Assembly: GCF_037023725.1 (NCBI RefSeq)
Contig: NZ_CP146077.1
Location: forward strand, 2,517,001-2,581,000
Reading direction: 5' to 3'
Source of the DNA: Pseudomonas bubulae
Lineage (GTDB): Bacteria; Pseudomonadota; Gammaproteobacteria; Pseudomonadales; Pseudomonadaceae
DNA: 64,000 nt
The notes beneath the pieces were generated by a model. That model worked only from the letters and a program-made list of their open reading frames with translations, ran no database searches and was not told where the DNA came from. Positions 9,778 to 17,778 of the stretch are shown here, one piece after another; positions within the stretch are counted from its first letter, which is position 1, and each line of letters starts with the position of its first letter. The translations under genes were made by a program, and so were the position numbers.

Positions 9778-11535
9778 ATGCTTTCTTCCCGTCATCGCCG
9801 CGCCATTCGTCTGGCAGCGCATTTTATTGCACCCTATCGTTGGCAGGCTCTTGGCGCCCTGCTGGCGCTGATTGTTACGGCGGGTATTACCTTGTCGATG
9901 GGGCAGGGCATCCGTCTATTGGTCGACAAGGGTTTCATGACCCAGTCAGCGCATTTGCTAAACCAGTCCATCGGCTTTTTTCTGTTGCTGGTGCTGGGCT
10001 TGTCAGTGGGCACTTTCGTGCGCTTTTACCTGGTGTCATGGATCGGTGAACGGGTGGTCGCCGATATTCGGCGCCAGGTGTTCAATCACCTGATCGGTCT
10101 GCACCCGGGGTTCTACGAGAACAACCGCAGCTCGGAAATCCAGTCGCGGCTGACCACGGATACGACCTTGCTGCAGTCGGTGATCGGTTCATCGCTGTCG
10201 TTGTTCCTGCGCAACAGCCTGATGGTGATCGGCGGCGTGGTGCTGTTGTTTGTCACCAACCCCAAGCTCACCAGTATCGTGGTGGTGGCCTTGCCACTGG
10301 TGCTGGTGCCCATCCTGTTTTTTGGTCGCCGGGTGCGCAGTCTGTCGCGCCAGAGCCAGGACCGTATCGCTGATGTCGGCAGTTATGTCGCCGAGGCCCT
10401 GGGCCAGATCAAGACGGTGCAGGCTTATAACCATCAACAGCAAGACCAGCAACGCTTTGCCAGTACCGTGGAGCAGGCGTTTGCCACTGCCCGCAAACGC
10501 ATCCTGCAACGGGCGTGGTTGATCACGCTGGTGATCTTGCTGGTGCTGGGCGCCGTGGGGGTGATGCTGTGGGTCGGCGGCATGGACGTGATCGCCGGGC
10601 GCATCACCGGCGGCGAGCTGGCCGCCTTTGTGTTTTACAGCCTGGTGGTGGGCAGCGCATTTGGCACCCTGAGCGAAGTGATTGGCGAGTTGCAACAGGC
10701 GGCGGGCGCGGCCGAGCGAATTGCCGAGCTGTTGCAGGCGAAAAGCTTGATCCTGCCACCGAGCACGGATTTGCGCGTGTTACCCGCACGGGTGAAGGGC
10801 AATTTGCAGCTTGAAAACTTGCGCTTTTCTTACCCTTCACGGCCCGAAAGCCATGCGATCGATGGCCTGAGCCTGACGATCAATGCGGGAGAAACCCTGG
10901 CGCTGGTCGGCCCTTCCGGGGCGGGCAAGTCAACATTGTTCGACTTGTTGCTGCGCTTTTACGATCCGCAACAAGGGCAAATCCTGCTTGAAGGGCAGCC
11001 GATCACTCAGCTTGACCCGCAAGACCTGCGTCGTTGTTTTGCCCTGGTGGCGCAAACACCTGCGCTGTTTTTCGGCACCATTGAAGACAACATCCGTTAT
11101 GGCAATGCTGCTGCCAGCGATGAGCAAGTCGAAGCGGCGGCGCGAATTGCCCACGCCCACGACTTTATCCTGCAAATGCCTGAGGGCTATAAAACTCACT
11201 TGGGTGATGGTGGCCTGGGCTTGTCGGGCGGTCAGCGCCAGCGTCTGGCGATTGCCCGGGCGTTGCTGGTGGATGCGCCGATCCTGTTGCTGGACGAGGC
11301 CACCAGTGCCCTGGATGCCCAAAGCGAGCATCTGATCCAGCAGGCTTTGCCGAGCCTGATGCAAGGCCGTACCACACTGGTGATTGCCCACCGTCTGGCC
11401 ACCGTGCAAAACGCTGATCGTATCGCGGTAATGGATCAGGGCAAGCTGGTCGCCATCGGCACCCATGCCCAATTAATCGCCGCCAACCCGCTGTATGCAC
11501 GGTTGGCGGCGTTGCAGTTCAACGTAGGGGTGTAG
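9778..11535 (+). CDS. MsbA-type ABC exporter, fused permease and ATPase
   Basis: A 585-residue half-transporter that should act as a homodimer in the inner membrane. Residues about 15-300 form six membrane helices with cytoplasmic loops; 330-580 form the nucleotide-binding domain with Walker A GPSGAGKST, Q-loop FALVAQTP, signature GLSGGQRQRLAIARALL, Walker B ILLLDEATSALD and H-loop IAHRLAT. It belongs to the MsbA/LmrA-like lipid and drug exporters, but is probably not MsbA itself, because the lipid A genes normally next to msbA are absent. The substrate is unknown. It is monocistronic, ending directly at a REP element. Confidence 0.92.
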   Translation: MLSSRHRRAIRLAAHFIAPYRWQALGALLALIVTAGITLSMGQGIRLLVDKGFMTQSAHLLNQSIGFFLLLVLGLSVGTFVRFYLVSWIGERVVADIRRQVFNHLIGLHPGFYENNRSSEIQSRLTTDTTLLQSVIGSSLSLFLRNSLMVIGGVVLLFVTNPKLTSIVVVALPLVLVPILFFGRRVRSLSRQSQDRIADVGSYVAEALGQIKTVQAYNHQQQDQQRFASTVEQAFATARKRILQRAWLITLVILLVLGAVGVMLWVGGMDVIAGRITGGELAAFVFYSLVVGSAFGTLSEVIGELQQAAGAAERIAELLQAKSLILPPSTDLRVLPARVKGNLQLENLRFSYPSRPESHAIDGLSLTINAGETLALVGPSGAGKSTLFDLLLRFYDPQQGQILLEGQPITQLDPQDLRRCFALVAQTPALFFGTIEDNIRYGNAAASDEQVEAAARIAHAHDFILQMPEGYKTHLGDGGLGLSGGQRQRLAIARALLVDAPILLLDEATSALDAQSEHLIQQALPSLMQGRTTLVIAHRLATVQNADRIAVMDQGKLVAIGTHAQLIAANPLYARLAALQFNVGV

Positions 11536-11536
11536 C

Positions 11537-11623
11537 TGTGGGAGCGGGCTTGCTCGCGATGGCATCAACGCGATTCAACAGACAGACCGGGTCGTCTGTA
11601 TCGCGAGCAAGCCCGCTCCCACA
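11537..11623. repeat. REP doublet between convergent ABC exporter and ppnP
   Basis: Inverted copies of GTGGGAGCGGGCTTGCTCGC with an intervening 40-base centre, starting one base after the TAG stop of the exporter gene. Confidence 0.9.
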
Positions 11624-11658
11624 TGGCAGCATCAAGACAGTTGCTGCCAGAGGGAGAT

Positions 11659-11940
11659 TTAGCGGTACTCACACAGGTAGGCGGTATCCACTGCGACCTT
11701 GAGCTGAAACTTGCTGTTGGCCGGCACGTTGAACTGGCTGCCGGTCTTGAAGGTTTCATATTCGCTGCTGCCCGGCAACTTGACGCTCAGCTCGCCCGAG
11801 ACCACGTGCATGATTTCACGCTCGGCGGTGCCGAACTCGTATTCACCTGCAGCCATGACGCCAATGGTGGCCTTGCCTTCGGTTTGGGCGAAGGCAATCG
11901 ACTTGACGGTGCCGTCGAAGTATTCGTTGACTTTAAACAT
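11659..11940 (-). CDS. ppnP: Pyrimidine/purine nucleoside phosphorylase PpnP (YaiE)
   Basis: A 93-residue single-domain cupin (DUF1255). Conserved blocks are [17 protein letters not shown], the cupin strand [16 protein letters not shown], and [13 protein letters not shown]. The E. coli homologue splits a broad range of nucleosides to base and ribose-1-phosphate. Full length; ends TAYLCEYR as in the family. Single gene between a REP element and the exonuclease gene. Confidence 0.93.
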   Translation of the reverse strand: MFKVNEYFDGTVKSIAFAQTEGKATIGVMAAGEYEFGTAEREIMHVVSGELSVKLPGSSEYETFKTGSQFNVPANSKFQLKVAVDTAYLCEYR

Positions 11941-12019
11941 GGCGATTCCTCGGAATGGGCTAAAAAGGGCTGGCCAGTATGCAGAAGCGGTTTTATCCCG
12001 TCACGCCCTTTTATGGCCG

Positions 12020-12562
12020 TCACCCCTTGAGCACCAGGGGCAATAAACGCGCAGTATTACGGGCATCTTCCAGGGCCCGGTGCTGTTGACCATTGAATTG
12101 CATTCCGGCCAGTTGCAACGCGCTGTTCAGGCCCAGCGGCTGCTTTAACTGGCGGGCCCTGGCAAATTGCTGCTTGAGGTTCATATGCGGCAATTGCTGC
12201 AGGGCGCTGTGCAGTTGTTTGTGCTGCCATTCCTGTTCCAGTTGTTTTCGGTCGTAATCGCCCCAGCTGGCCCAGCCTTCAAGCTTGGGCAGGTGCTGGC
12301 CGAGCCAGCGTTCAAATTGCTCCCAAACCAAAGGCATCGATGCAGCGGCATCAATCTTGGCCTGGGTGATGCGGGTCAGTTGCCGACAGAAAGGGGTCAA
12401 CAGCGGACGACGTTGCGGGCGAATAAATCGCTGAAAATGATCCACCTCACGACCTGCGCGGGTGACCACGCTGGCGCCGATTTCGATCACTTCCATTTCC
12501 TCCAGGGGCCAGCCGCCATCATCGGTAGTGGCTTCCAGGTCAATTACCAGCCAGTGAGGCAT
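12020..12562 (-). CDS. DEDDh-type 3'-5' exonuclease
   Basis: A 180-residue RNase T/DnaQ-fold exonuclease. Metal-binding acidic residues appear in LVIDLEATTDDGG (ExoI, about 6-18), in SWGDYDRKQLEQE (ExoII, about 99) and in HRALEDARNTARLL (ExoIII with the general-base His, about 160). This is the ERI-1/KapD-like subgroup, which degrades RNA or single-stranded DNA ends; the true substrate in Pseudomonas is not established. Full length. It stands alone, 79 bases upstream of ppnP on the same strand. Confidence 0.9.
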   Translation of the reverse strand: MPHWLVIDLEATTDDGGWPLEEMEVIEIGASVVTRAGREVDHFQRFIRPQRRPLLTPFCRQLTRITQAKIDAAASMPLVWEQFERWLGQHLPKLEGWASWGDYDRKQLEQEWQHKQLHSALQQLPHMNLKQQFARARQLKQPLGLNSALQLAGMQFNGQQHRALEDARNTARLLPLVLKG

Positions 12563-12751
12563 GTGCAGCTTCCTTTAACAGCATCGGCGTTGAAGTTGGA
12601 GCGTAGCTAAAACACTGAGCACGGTGCTTATTTTGTAGTGGGCCAGTCGACCCCTTGCTTGCTAGTCTATATGCGCTTTAATGGTGTGCGTGCCCGATCT
12701 CAGGTCGTGTGTCGATCAATAAGTTCCAGCCATGAACGGCGTCAGGTGTGT

Positions 12752-13543
12752 ATGGTTTTGAAGTGTTCGCCAATTCAATTGGCCCACAGCCTGTTGCTGA
12801 CCCTGGGAATGGGCTGGCTGGCACCGGTGTGGGCGATTCAGGAAATCAGGGTTGGAGCTGCGCACTTTCCGCCTTATATCGTACGTCCCGAGCGCGGCAC
12901 CGACACGGGCCTGTTGTCGCAACTGCTTGCAGCCCTCAACCAGTTGCAAGGCGACTACCGCTTTGTCCTTGTGCCCAGTTCCATTGCCCGGCGTGTGCGT
13001 GACTTCGAGCGTGGGCGGGTGGACATGCTGATGTTCGAGAACCCGGCCTGGGGCTGGCAGGCGTTCTCCTATGCTGCAGTTGATATGGGCCTGGAAGACG
13101 CTGAAGTGTTTGTTGCCCGGCAGCATCCTGACCGTGAACAAGGCTATTTTGATGACCTCAAGGGCAAGCGCCTCGCCCTGTACAGCGGCTATCACTATGC
13201 TTTTGCCGGGTTCAACGCCTCGCCGAAATTTCTCACCGAGACCTTCGGCGCAACCCTGACCTATTCCCACGAAAGCAATTTATTGATGGTCTTGAGGGGG
13301 CGGGCGGATATTGCCTTGATGACACGTTCCAACCTGATCGACATGCTGGGCTGCGACCCGCAGGCCAAGGCGCAGGTGATGGTGTCAGAGCGTATCGACC
13401 AGACTTATCGTCACTTCGCCCTGCTGCGGCCACAGGCACCGATCCAGAGTCAGCAGTTTGCACAAATGCTGCAAAAGCTGCGCGACAACGGCCAGTTGAA
13501 GGCGATTTTTGCGCCTTACAAAATTGCCGTGGTTGAGATGTAG
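12752..13543 (+). CDS. Periplasmic substrate-binding protein, bacterial solute-binding family 3
   Basis: A 263-residue protein with an N-terminal signal peptide (MVLKCSPIQLAHSLLL, cleavage after PVWA) followed by a family-3 binding fold: IRVGAAHFPPYIV opens lobe 1 and YFDDLKGKRLALYSGYHY crosses to lobe 2. Such proteins bind amino acids or other small polar ligands. No permease or ATPase gene is adjacent, so it may be an orphan receptor or use a distant transporter. The frame is open further upstream (from 12638), but the ATG at 12752 starts the signal peptide; no strong ribosome site is visible. Confidence 0.8.
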   Translation: MVLKCSPIQLAHSLLLTLGMGWLAPVWAIQEIRVGAAHFPPYIVRPERGTDTGLLSQLLAALNQLQGDYRFVLVPSSIARRVRDFERGRVDMLMFENPAWGWQAFSYAAVDMGLEDAEVFVARQHPDREQGYFDDLKGKRLALYSGYHYAFAGFNASPKFLTETFGATLTYSHESNLLMVLRGRADIALMTRSNLIDMLGCDPQAKAQVMVSERIDQTYRHFALLRPQAPIQSQQFAQMLQKLRDNGQLKAIFAPYKIAVVEM

Positions 13544-13564
13544 GAAGGTGCAAGCCCGGTTGTA

Positions 13565-14113
13565 TCAACGCCGCGCGTAGGTATCTGCGTGGGTGCCCGA
13601 CACTGCGCGGCAATGGATCAGGGCATCGCGGATCATGAAGTTGACCAGGGTGGGAGATACGCCCAGTTCCTTGGCAATATCTTTTTGCTGTACGCCATGC
13701 AGGCGATACATCTCGAAGGCATAACGGGTACGGCTTGGCAGCTCGGTGAGTGCCACCGCGATATGTTCCAGTGTCGAGAAATTGATCAGCGAGGTTTCCG
13801 GGGAGGCGCCGTGGATCACCACGTTCATGCCTTCTTCTTCGGTGCCGGAGTATTTTTGCTCCAGCGCCTGCTTGCGGTAGTGGTCAATTGCCAGGTTACG
13901 CACGATCTGGAACAGGTAGCTCAGTTGTGCCTTGAACGATGAAGTGATCTGCGGCGCGGACTGCAAACGGAAGAAGGCATCCTGAACCACATCTTCAGCC
14001 CGGTATCGGCAGCCCGTTATGCGGGCTGCGATTTTGACCAGGACCAGTCGGTTATCAACAAAGGCTTGAAGTAGGGGTGAGTCGCACTTGCCTGTGGACA
14101 TTGGTTCCGTCAT
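13565..14113 (-). CDS. pvdS: ECF sigma factor PvdS, pyoverdine regulator
   Basis: A 182-residue iron-starvation sigma factor. Region 2 contains RAEDVVQDAFFRLQSAPQI and FQIVRNLAIDHYRKQALEQK, and region 4 contains RTRYAFEMYRLHGVQQKDIA with KELGVSPTLVNFMI; these are close to PvdS as I recall it. PvdS directs RNA polymerase to pyoverdine synthesis and uptake promoters and is held by the anti-sigma factor FpvR until ferripyoverdine binds FpvA. The ATG at 14113 follows AGGTG by 6 bases; a GTG three codons upstream is weaker. A Fur-box promoter precedes the gene. No pyoverdine synthetase gene is adjacent here. Confidence 0.93.
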   Translation of the reverse strand: MTEPMSTGKCDSPLLQAFVDNRLVLVKIAARITGCRYRAEDVVQDAFFRLQSAPQITSSFKAQLSYLFQIVRNLAIDHYRKQALEQKYSGTEEEGMNVVIHGASPETSLINFSTLEHIAVALTELPSRTRYAFEMYRLHGVQQKDIAKELGVSPTLVNFMIRDALIHCRAVSGTHADTYARR

Positions 14114-14181
14114 GGAGATCACCTGCTGCGAATGAGTGAGTGAGGACCTCTTCGTGGGAGGCGTCCTACACAGCTGTTCAC

Positions 14182-14212
14182 AAGCTAGGCTTAATGATAA
14201 TGATTGTCAATT
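14182..14212 (-). promoter_or_regulatory. pvdS promoter overlapped by a Fur box
   Basis: On the minus strand TTGACA is followed after 17 bases by TAGCTT. Overlapping the -35 and spacer is TGACAATCATTATCATT, whose right half matches the Fur half-site ATCATTATC perfectly. Iron-loaded Fur binding here would block transcription. Confidence 0.75.
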
Positions 14213-14317
14213 GAGAAATAGAATTAATAGCGCTGCAGGTGGTGAACTGAGACATGGCTCACGCCAGCATCGGCGTGGGCTGCGAACGCTTTGTAGCGCG
14301 ATCGCAGCCCTCGGGTT

Positions 14318-15091
14318 TTACTTGGGCCCCAGGATCTGGACCAGTTTCTCCGGCGATGGCGCGCCTTGCTGCTGTTGCAGGTTGCCTTGTGCGTCCTGGT
14401 AGAAAATGGCCGGGGTGGCGGCCACGTCCAGCTCTTCCATCAACTTGGCATTGGCATCGAGCTTGGCTTGAATGTCAGCCGGGATTTTGGCCAGGGGCTT
14501 GAGGCTACTGGCCTTGCCGGCTTTTTCGTGTTCGTGCAGGGCTTGCTGCGGGTCCTTGGCGGCCAGCAGGGCGGCAGATTTGGCCGGGCTGTCTTCGCGG
14601 ATGATGCCCACCATGATATGGCGCAATTGCACTTTGCCCGAGTCAACCCAAGGGCGGGCCTGCTCCCAGAACATGTTGCAGTACGGGCAGTTGGGGTCGC
14701 TGAACAAGTACACGATACGCGGTGCATCCGCCTTGCCGTCGGCAATCCAGTTGCTCTTCTCCATTTCGCCCCAGACCTGCTTGGCCATCGGCTCGTACAC
14801 CAGCTTTTGCAGCGGCGCCAGGCTCAGGTCTTTGCCGTCGGCATCATACAGATTACCCACCAGAACGTTACCGTCCTGGGTCAGGTACAGCGCCATGCCA
14901 CGGTTCTGGTACTGGGCGGCATAGCCACGCAAGCCGCCGGGAGCATCGAAGCTGCCAATGATTTTTGCACCCTTGGCTTCAATCTTCTTGATCGCCGGCG
15001 GCAGCTCTTCTGCCTGCAATACAGGCGATTGCAGGAGCGCAGCTCCCAGCAGGGAGGCCATGCCCAGGGTTAGCAGTTTGCGGTTAAACAT
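14318..15091 (-). CDS. dsbG: Thiol:disulfide interchange protein DsbG
   Basis: A 257-residue periplasmic disulfide isomerase/reductase. The signal peptide ends at LLQSPVLQA; an N-terminal DsbC/DsbG dimerisation domain (about 25-110) precedes a thioredoxin domain with active site SDPNCPYCNMFW (CPYC, about residue 133) and cis-Pro in VAATPAIFYQ. DsbG protects single cysteines from sulfenylation and is kept reduced by DsbD. The start overlaps the end of the upstream tlpA/dsbE gene by 22 bases, so the two are translationally coupled in the dsbD-dsbE-dsbG operon. Confidence 0.93.
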   Translation of the reverse strand: MFNRKLLTLGMASLLGAALLQSPVLQAEELPPAIKKIEAKGAKIIGSFDAPGGLRGYAAQYQNRGMALYLTQDGNVLVGNLYDADGKDLSLAPLQKLVYEPMAKQVWGEMEKSNWIADGKADAPRIVYLFSDPNCPYCNMFWEQARPWVDSGKVQLRHIMVGIIREDSPAKSAALLAAKDPQQALHEHEKAGKASSLKPLAKIPADIQAKLDANAKLMEELDVAATPAIFYQDAQGNLQQQQGAPSPEKLVQILGPK

Positions 15092-15942
15092 TTTTGCTCA
15101 TTCCTTGCAGGGTCGACCTGTTGGGCCGACATTGAATGGTTCAGATTGAAAGGCTCCATGGCCCGGGCCAGACTGGCTTTTGACAGCTCGCCCAAATGAC
15201 TGCCCAGCAGTCGACCATCAGCGCTGTAGAACAGCGTAGTCGGCAGGGCCATCGAACCGACTTTTTGTGCCAACTGGCCGCCGCTGTCGAACAGCACGTT
15301 GCTGAGGTTCAGACCCTGGGTTTCAAGGAAGGTGCTGACGCTCTGCATGCTCTCGCCCTGATTGACGAACAGGAAGGTCACGTTTTGATGTTGATGCTGG
15401 GCGTTTTGCAGCACCGGCATTTCGCGCCGGCACGGCGGGCACCAGGTGGCCCACAGATTGATCACCAGCGGGCCGCCCTGATAGCTGCTCAACTGCACCG
15501 ACTCGCCATTGGCATTGCGCAATACCATTTCCGGCAGGCGCGTGCCTTTTTCGTAAAGGCTGGACGACAGGCTGGCCAGCAGCCAGAACGCCAGCCCGCT
15601 GGCCAACCCCCAACCCAGCGGGCGACGCAAACCGGCGCGGCGCCAGCCCCAGATAAGCCCACCCAGCAGTACCGCCACCAACCCCGGCCACAGTAAAAAA
15701 CCGCCATCGCGCAGGTCGAGAATTTGCAGCGGGTCGTCCTTGAAGTAGCGCCAGTAGCTGAGCACAAAGCCGATGCGTGCGCTCAGCAAACCCAGTAAGA
15801 ACAGGCTGAACAGCACTGATTCGGGGTTTTCTCCACCGCGTTTGGCCACACGCCACCCCACCAGTGTCGCCAGGGCAAGGGCCAGTATCAGCAGCAAGTG
15901 GTTGATGGCCAGCGCAAACGAACCGATGGTCAGGGTCAGCAT
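15070..15942 (-). CDS. TlpA/DsbE-like thioredoxin with an Lgt-like membrane N-terminus
   Basis: A 290-residue protein in two parts. Residues 1-125 form four membrane helices with the block SARIGFVLSYWRYFKDDPL, resembling part of prolipoprotein diacylglyceryl transferase (Lgt) but too short to be a full enzyme. Residues about 135-270 are a periplasmic TlpA-type thioredoxin with NLWATWCPPCRREMPVL (WCPPC) and cis-Pro in MALPTTLFYS. It is probably a membrane-anchored thiol reductase working with DsbD and DsbG. The equivalent gene in the P. aeruginosa dsbDEG cluster is called dsbE. It begins one base after the dsbD stop. Confidence 0.88.
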   Translation of the reverse strand: MLTLTIGSFALAINHLLLILALALATLVGWRVAKRGGENPESVLFSLFLLGLLSARIGFVLSYWRYFKDDPLQILDLRDGGFLLWPGLVAVLLGGLIWGWRRAGLRRPLGWGLASGLAFWLLASLSSSLYEKGTRLPEMVLRNANGESVQLSSYQGGPLVINLWATWCPPCRREMPVLQNAQHQHQNVTFLFVNQGESMQSVSTFLETQGLNLSNVLFDSGGQLAQKVGSMALPTTLFYSADGRLLGSHLGELSKASLARAMEPFNLNHSMSAQQVDPARNEQKCLTANC

Positions 15943-17685
15943 TTAGAGGAGTTCCCGAGTGGCGTTCCAGTTATTCAAAAAGGTCTGGGCGTTGACTTCG
16001 CCAGTGATGCGTTGTCCGCGCCGCTCAACACCATTGGGGCCGATCCAGACAAAACTGGGCGGGCCGGGTACTTGATAGCGGCTGAGCAGCTCGCGGCTGG
16101 CGACATTATCGGCGGTCACGTCAAGACGCAACAGGCGCACGCCTTGCAGGGCATCCATCACCTGGGGTTTGGCAAATACCTGCTTCTCCATGACCTTGCA
16201 TGACACGCACCAGTCGGCGTAGTAGTCGAGCATCACCCATTGGCCTGCTGCCTTGGCATCTGCCAGCTCGCGGTCCAGGCTGGCCGGGTCCTTGAGGGTG
16301 ATAAAGGCGTCATGGACGGAGTTTGTCGTGCTCCCCGCCACGGTTGTGGCGGTATACACCTGCAGCGGTTGCCACAGCTCGGTCCCGCCCCCGGCCGCTC
16401 CCACCAGCAACAGGCTGCCCCACAGGCCGGCCAGCAGGCTGAGCGGGCGGAACAGCGGTTTGGCGCGAAGGAATGCCTGTGCCTGTTGCCACAGGCTGGA
16501 CGCCAGAACGACCAGCAGCACGCCCCACAAACCGACCCACAAGGATTCATCGAGGATCGGGCGTACCAGCAACAGCGCAGTACCCAGGAACAAAAAGCCG
16601 AACAGGCCTTTCATCAGGTTCATCCACGCACCTGGCTTGGGCAGGAAACGGCTGCCCACGGTGACCAGCAGCAACAACGGCATACCAATGCCCAGGCCCA
16701 TCACAAACAGCACCAGGGCACCTTCAACGGCGTTGCCGCTTTGCGCGATATACAACAGGGCACCGGCCAGCGGTGCGGTCATGCAGGGGCCCACCAGCAG
16801 GCCAGAGAGGGCACCCAGAATACCCGCACCCAGCAAGCTGCCGCCCTTGCGGCCACGCCCGGCGCTTTCCAGGCGGTCACGCAGGCCGGCAGGCAGTTGC
16901 AGTTCAAAAAAACCGAACATCGGCAGTGCCAGCACTACGAACAGGGCAGCAAAACTACCCAGCAACCAGGGTTGTTGCAGCAACGCCTGCAAGTTGGCGC
17001 CGAGCAGGGCCGCCAGCACGCCCAGCCCGGCATACACCAGCGCCATGCTGATCACATAACTGCCGGCCACGGCAAAACCGCGCCCGGCCGTGGCGCCACT
17101 GCCCACCACCAGCCCGGCCAGAATCGGCAGCATGGGCAGCGAGCAAGGCGTAAAGGCCAGCAGCAGGCCCAGGCCGAAGAACAGCAGCAGGCTCCAGCCC
17201 AGGGAGCGCTGCTGCAAGGTGGCCGCCAGCGACTGGTCCTGGGCCTGACCCTGCGCTGCGGCAGACTGCATGCCGCCCAAATCGATGGTCCGGCTTTGTG
17301 GCGGATAGCACAGGCCGGCATCGGCGCAGCCTTGCCAGCTGACCTTGACCTGACCGCTGGCACCTGCCGGAATCACTAGCGCAACGTTGTCGCGATACAC
17401 CTCTGTGGCGCCAAAAAACTCATCGCTGTGTTCCAGCCCTTTAGGCAACTCGGGTGTGTGTGCGGCATCCAGCCCGTCAAACTTGAAGCGTTTTTGATAC
17501 AAATAGTACTTGTCGGCTATTTTCCACTGCAGGCGGGTTTCACCAGAGGGCAGATCTTCGCTGCTGAACACAAACGCCTTGGCGACCGGAAGGAAATCCG
17601 GCTTTTGTGCAAACGGATCTTCACTGGCATGCGCCTGGCTAAAACCGGCGACCAGCAGCAGGAGAAAGAAAAACAAACGAGACAT
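15943..17685 (-). CDS. dsbD: Protein-disulfide reductase DsbD
   Basis: Transfers electrons from cytoplasmic thioredoxin across the inner membrane to periplasmic thiol proteins. The 580 residues divide into a signal peptide ending SQAHA; the periplasmic alpha domain (about 20-150) with SWQGCADAGLCYPPQS; eight membrane helices with the Cys pair in FTPCSLPM and GPCMTAPLAG; and the C-terminal gamma thioredoxin domain with YYADWCVSCKVMEKQV (CVSC). Full length. First gene of the dsbD-dsbE-dsbG operon; a 17-bp inverted repeat upstream may be the response-regulator site. Confidence 0.95.
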   Translation of the reverse strand: MSRLFFFLLLLVAGFSQAHASEDPFAQKPDFLPVAKAFVFSSEDLPSGETRLQWKIADKYYLYQKRFKFDGLDAAHTPELPKGLEHSDEFFGATEVYRDNVALVIPAGASGQVKVSWQGCADAGLCYPPQSRTIDLGGMQSAAAQGQAQDQSLAATLQQRSLGWSLLLFFGLGLLLAFTPCSLPMLPILAGLVVGSGATAGRGFAVAGSYVISMALVYAGLGVLAALLGANLQALLQQPWLLGSFAALFVVLALPMFGFFELQLPAGLRDRLESAGRGRKGGSLLGAGILGALSGLLVGPCMTAPLAGALLYIAQSGNAVEGALVLFVMGLGIGMPLLLLVTVGSRFLPKPGAWMNLMKGLFGFLFLGTALLLVRPILDESLWVGLWGVLLVVLASSLWQQAQAFLRAKPLFRPLSLLAGLWGSLLLVGAAGGGTELWQPLQVYTATTVAGSTTNSVHDAFITLKDPASLDRELADAKAAGQWVMLDYYADWCVSCKVMEKQVFAKPQVMDALQGVRLLRLDVTADNVASRELLSRYQVPGPPSFVWIGPNGVERRGQRITGEVNAQTFLNNWNATRELL

Positions 17686-17733
17686 GCGCCCAACCTTGGA
17701 GTGTACGGATACGCCACACCTTGGCGGGCGTTG

Positions 17734-17750
17734 ATTAACCGAGTGTTAAT
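17734..17750. promoter_or_regulatory. Inverted repeat upstream of dsbD, candidate response-regulator site
   Basis: ATTAAC-CGAGT-GTTAAT, a perfect inverted repeat that can also be read as TTAA half-sites 11 bp apart, the layout bound by PmrA/OmpR-type regulators. It lies about 50 bases upstream of the dsbD start; the DsbR-like regulator is encoded about 1.3 kb away. Confidence 0.5.
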
Positions 17751-17778
17751 ACGCGAGAGGTTCAAGCCGGTTGAGGGC

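Noticed and set aside
16240..17379. 379-codon plus-strand open frame
   Set aside because: Antisense to dsbD, with a Gln/His/Ala-rich translation typical of the shadow of a GC-rich membrane protein gene.
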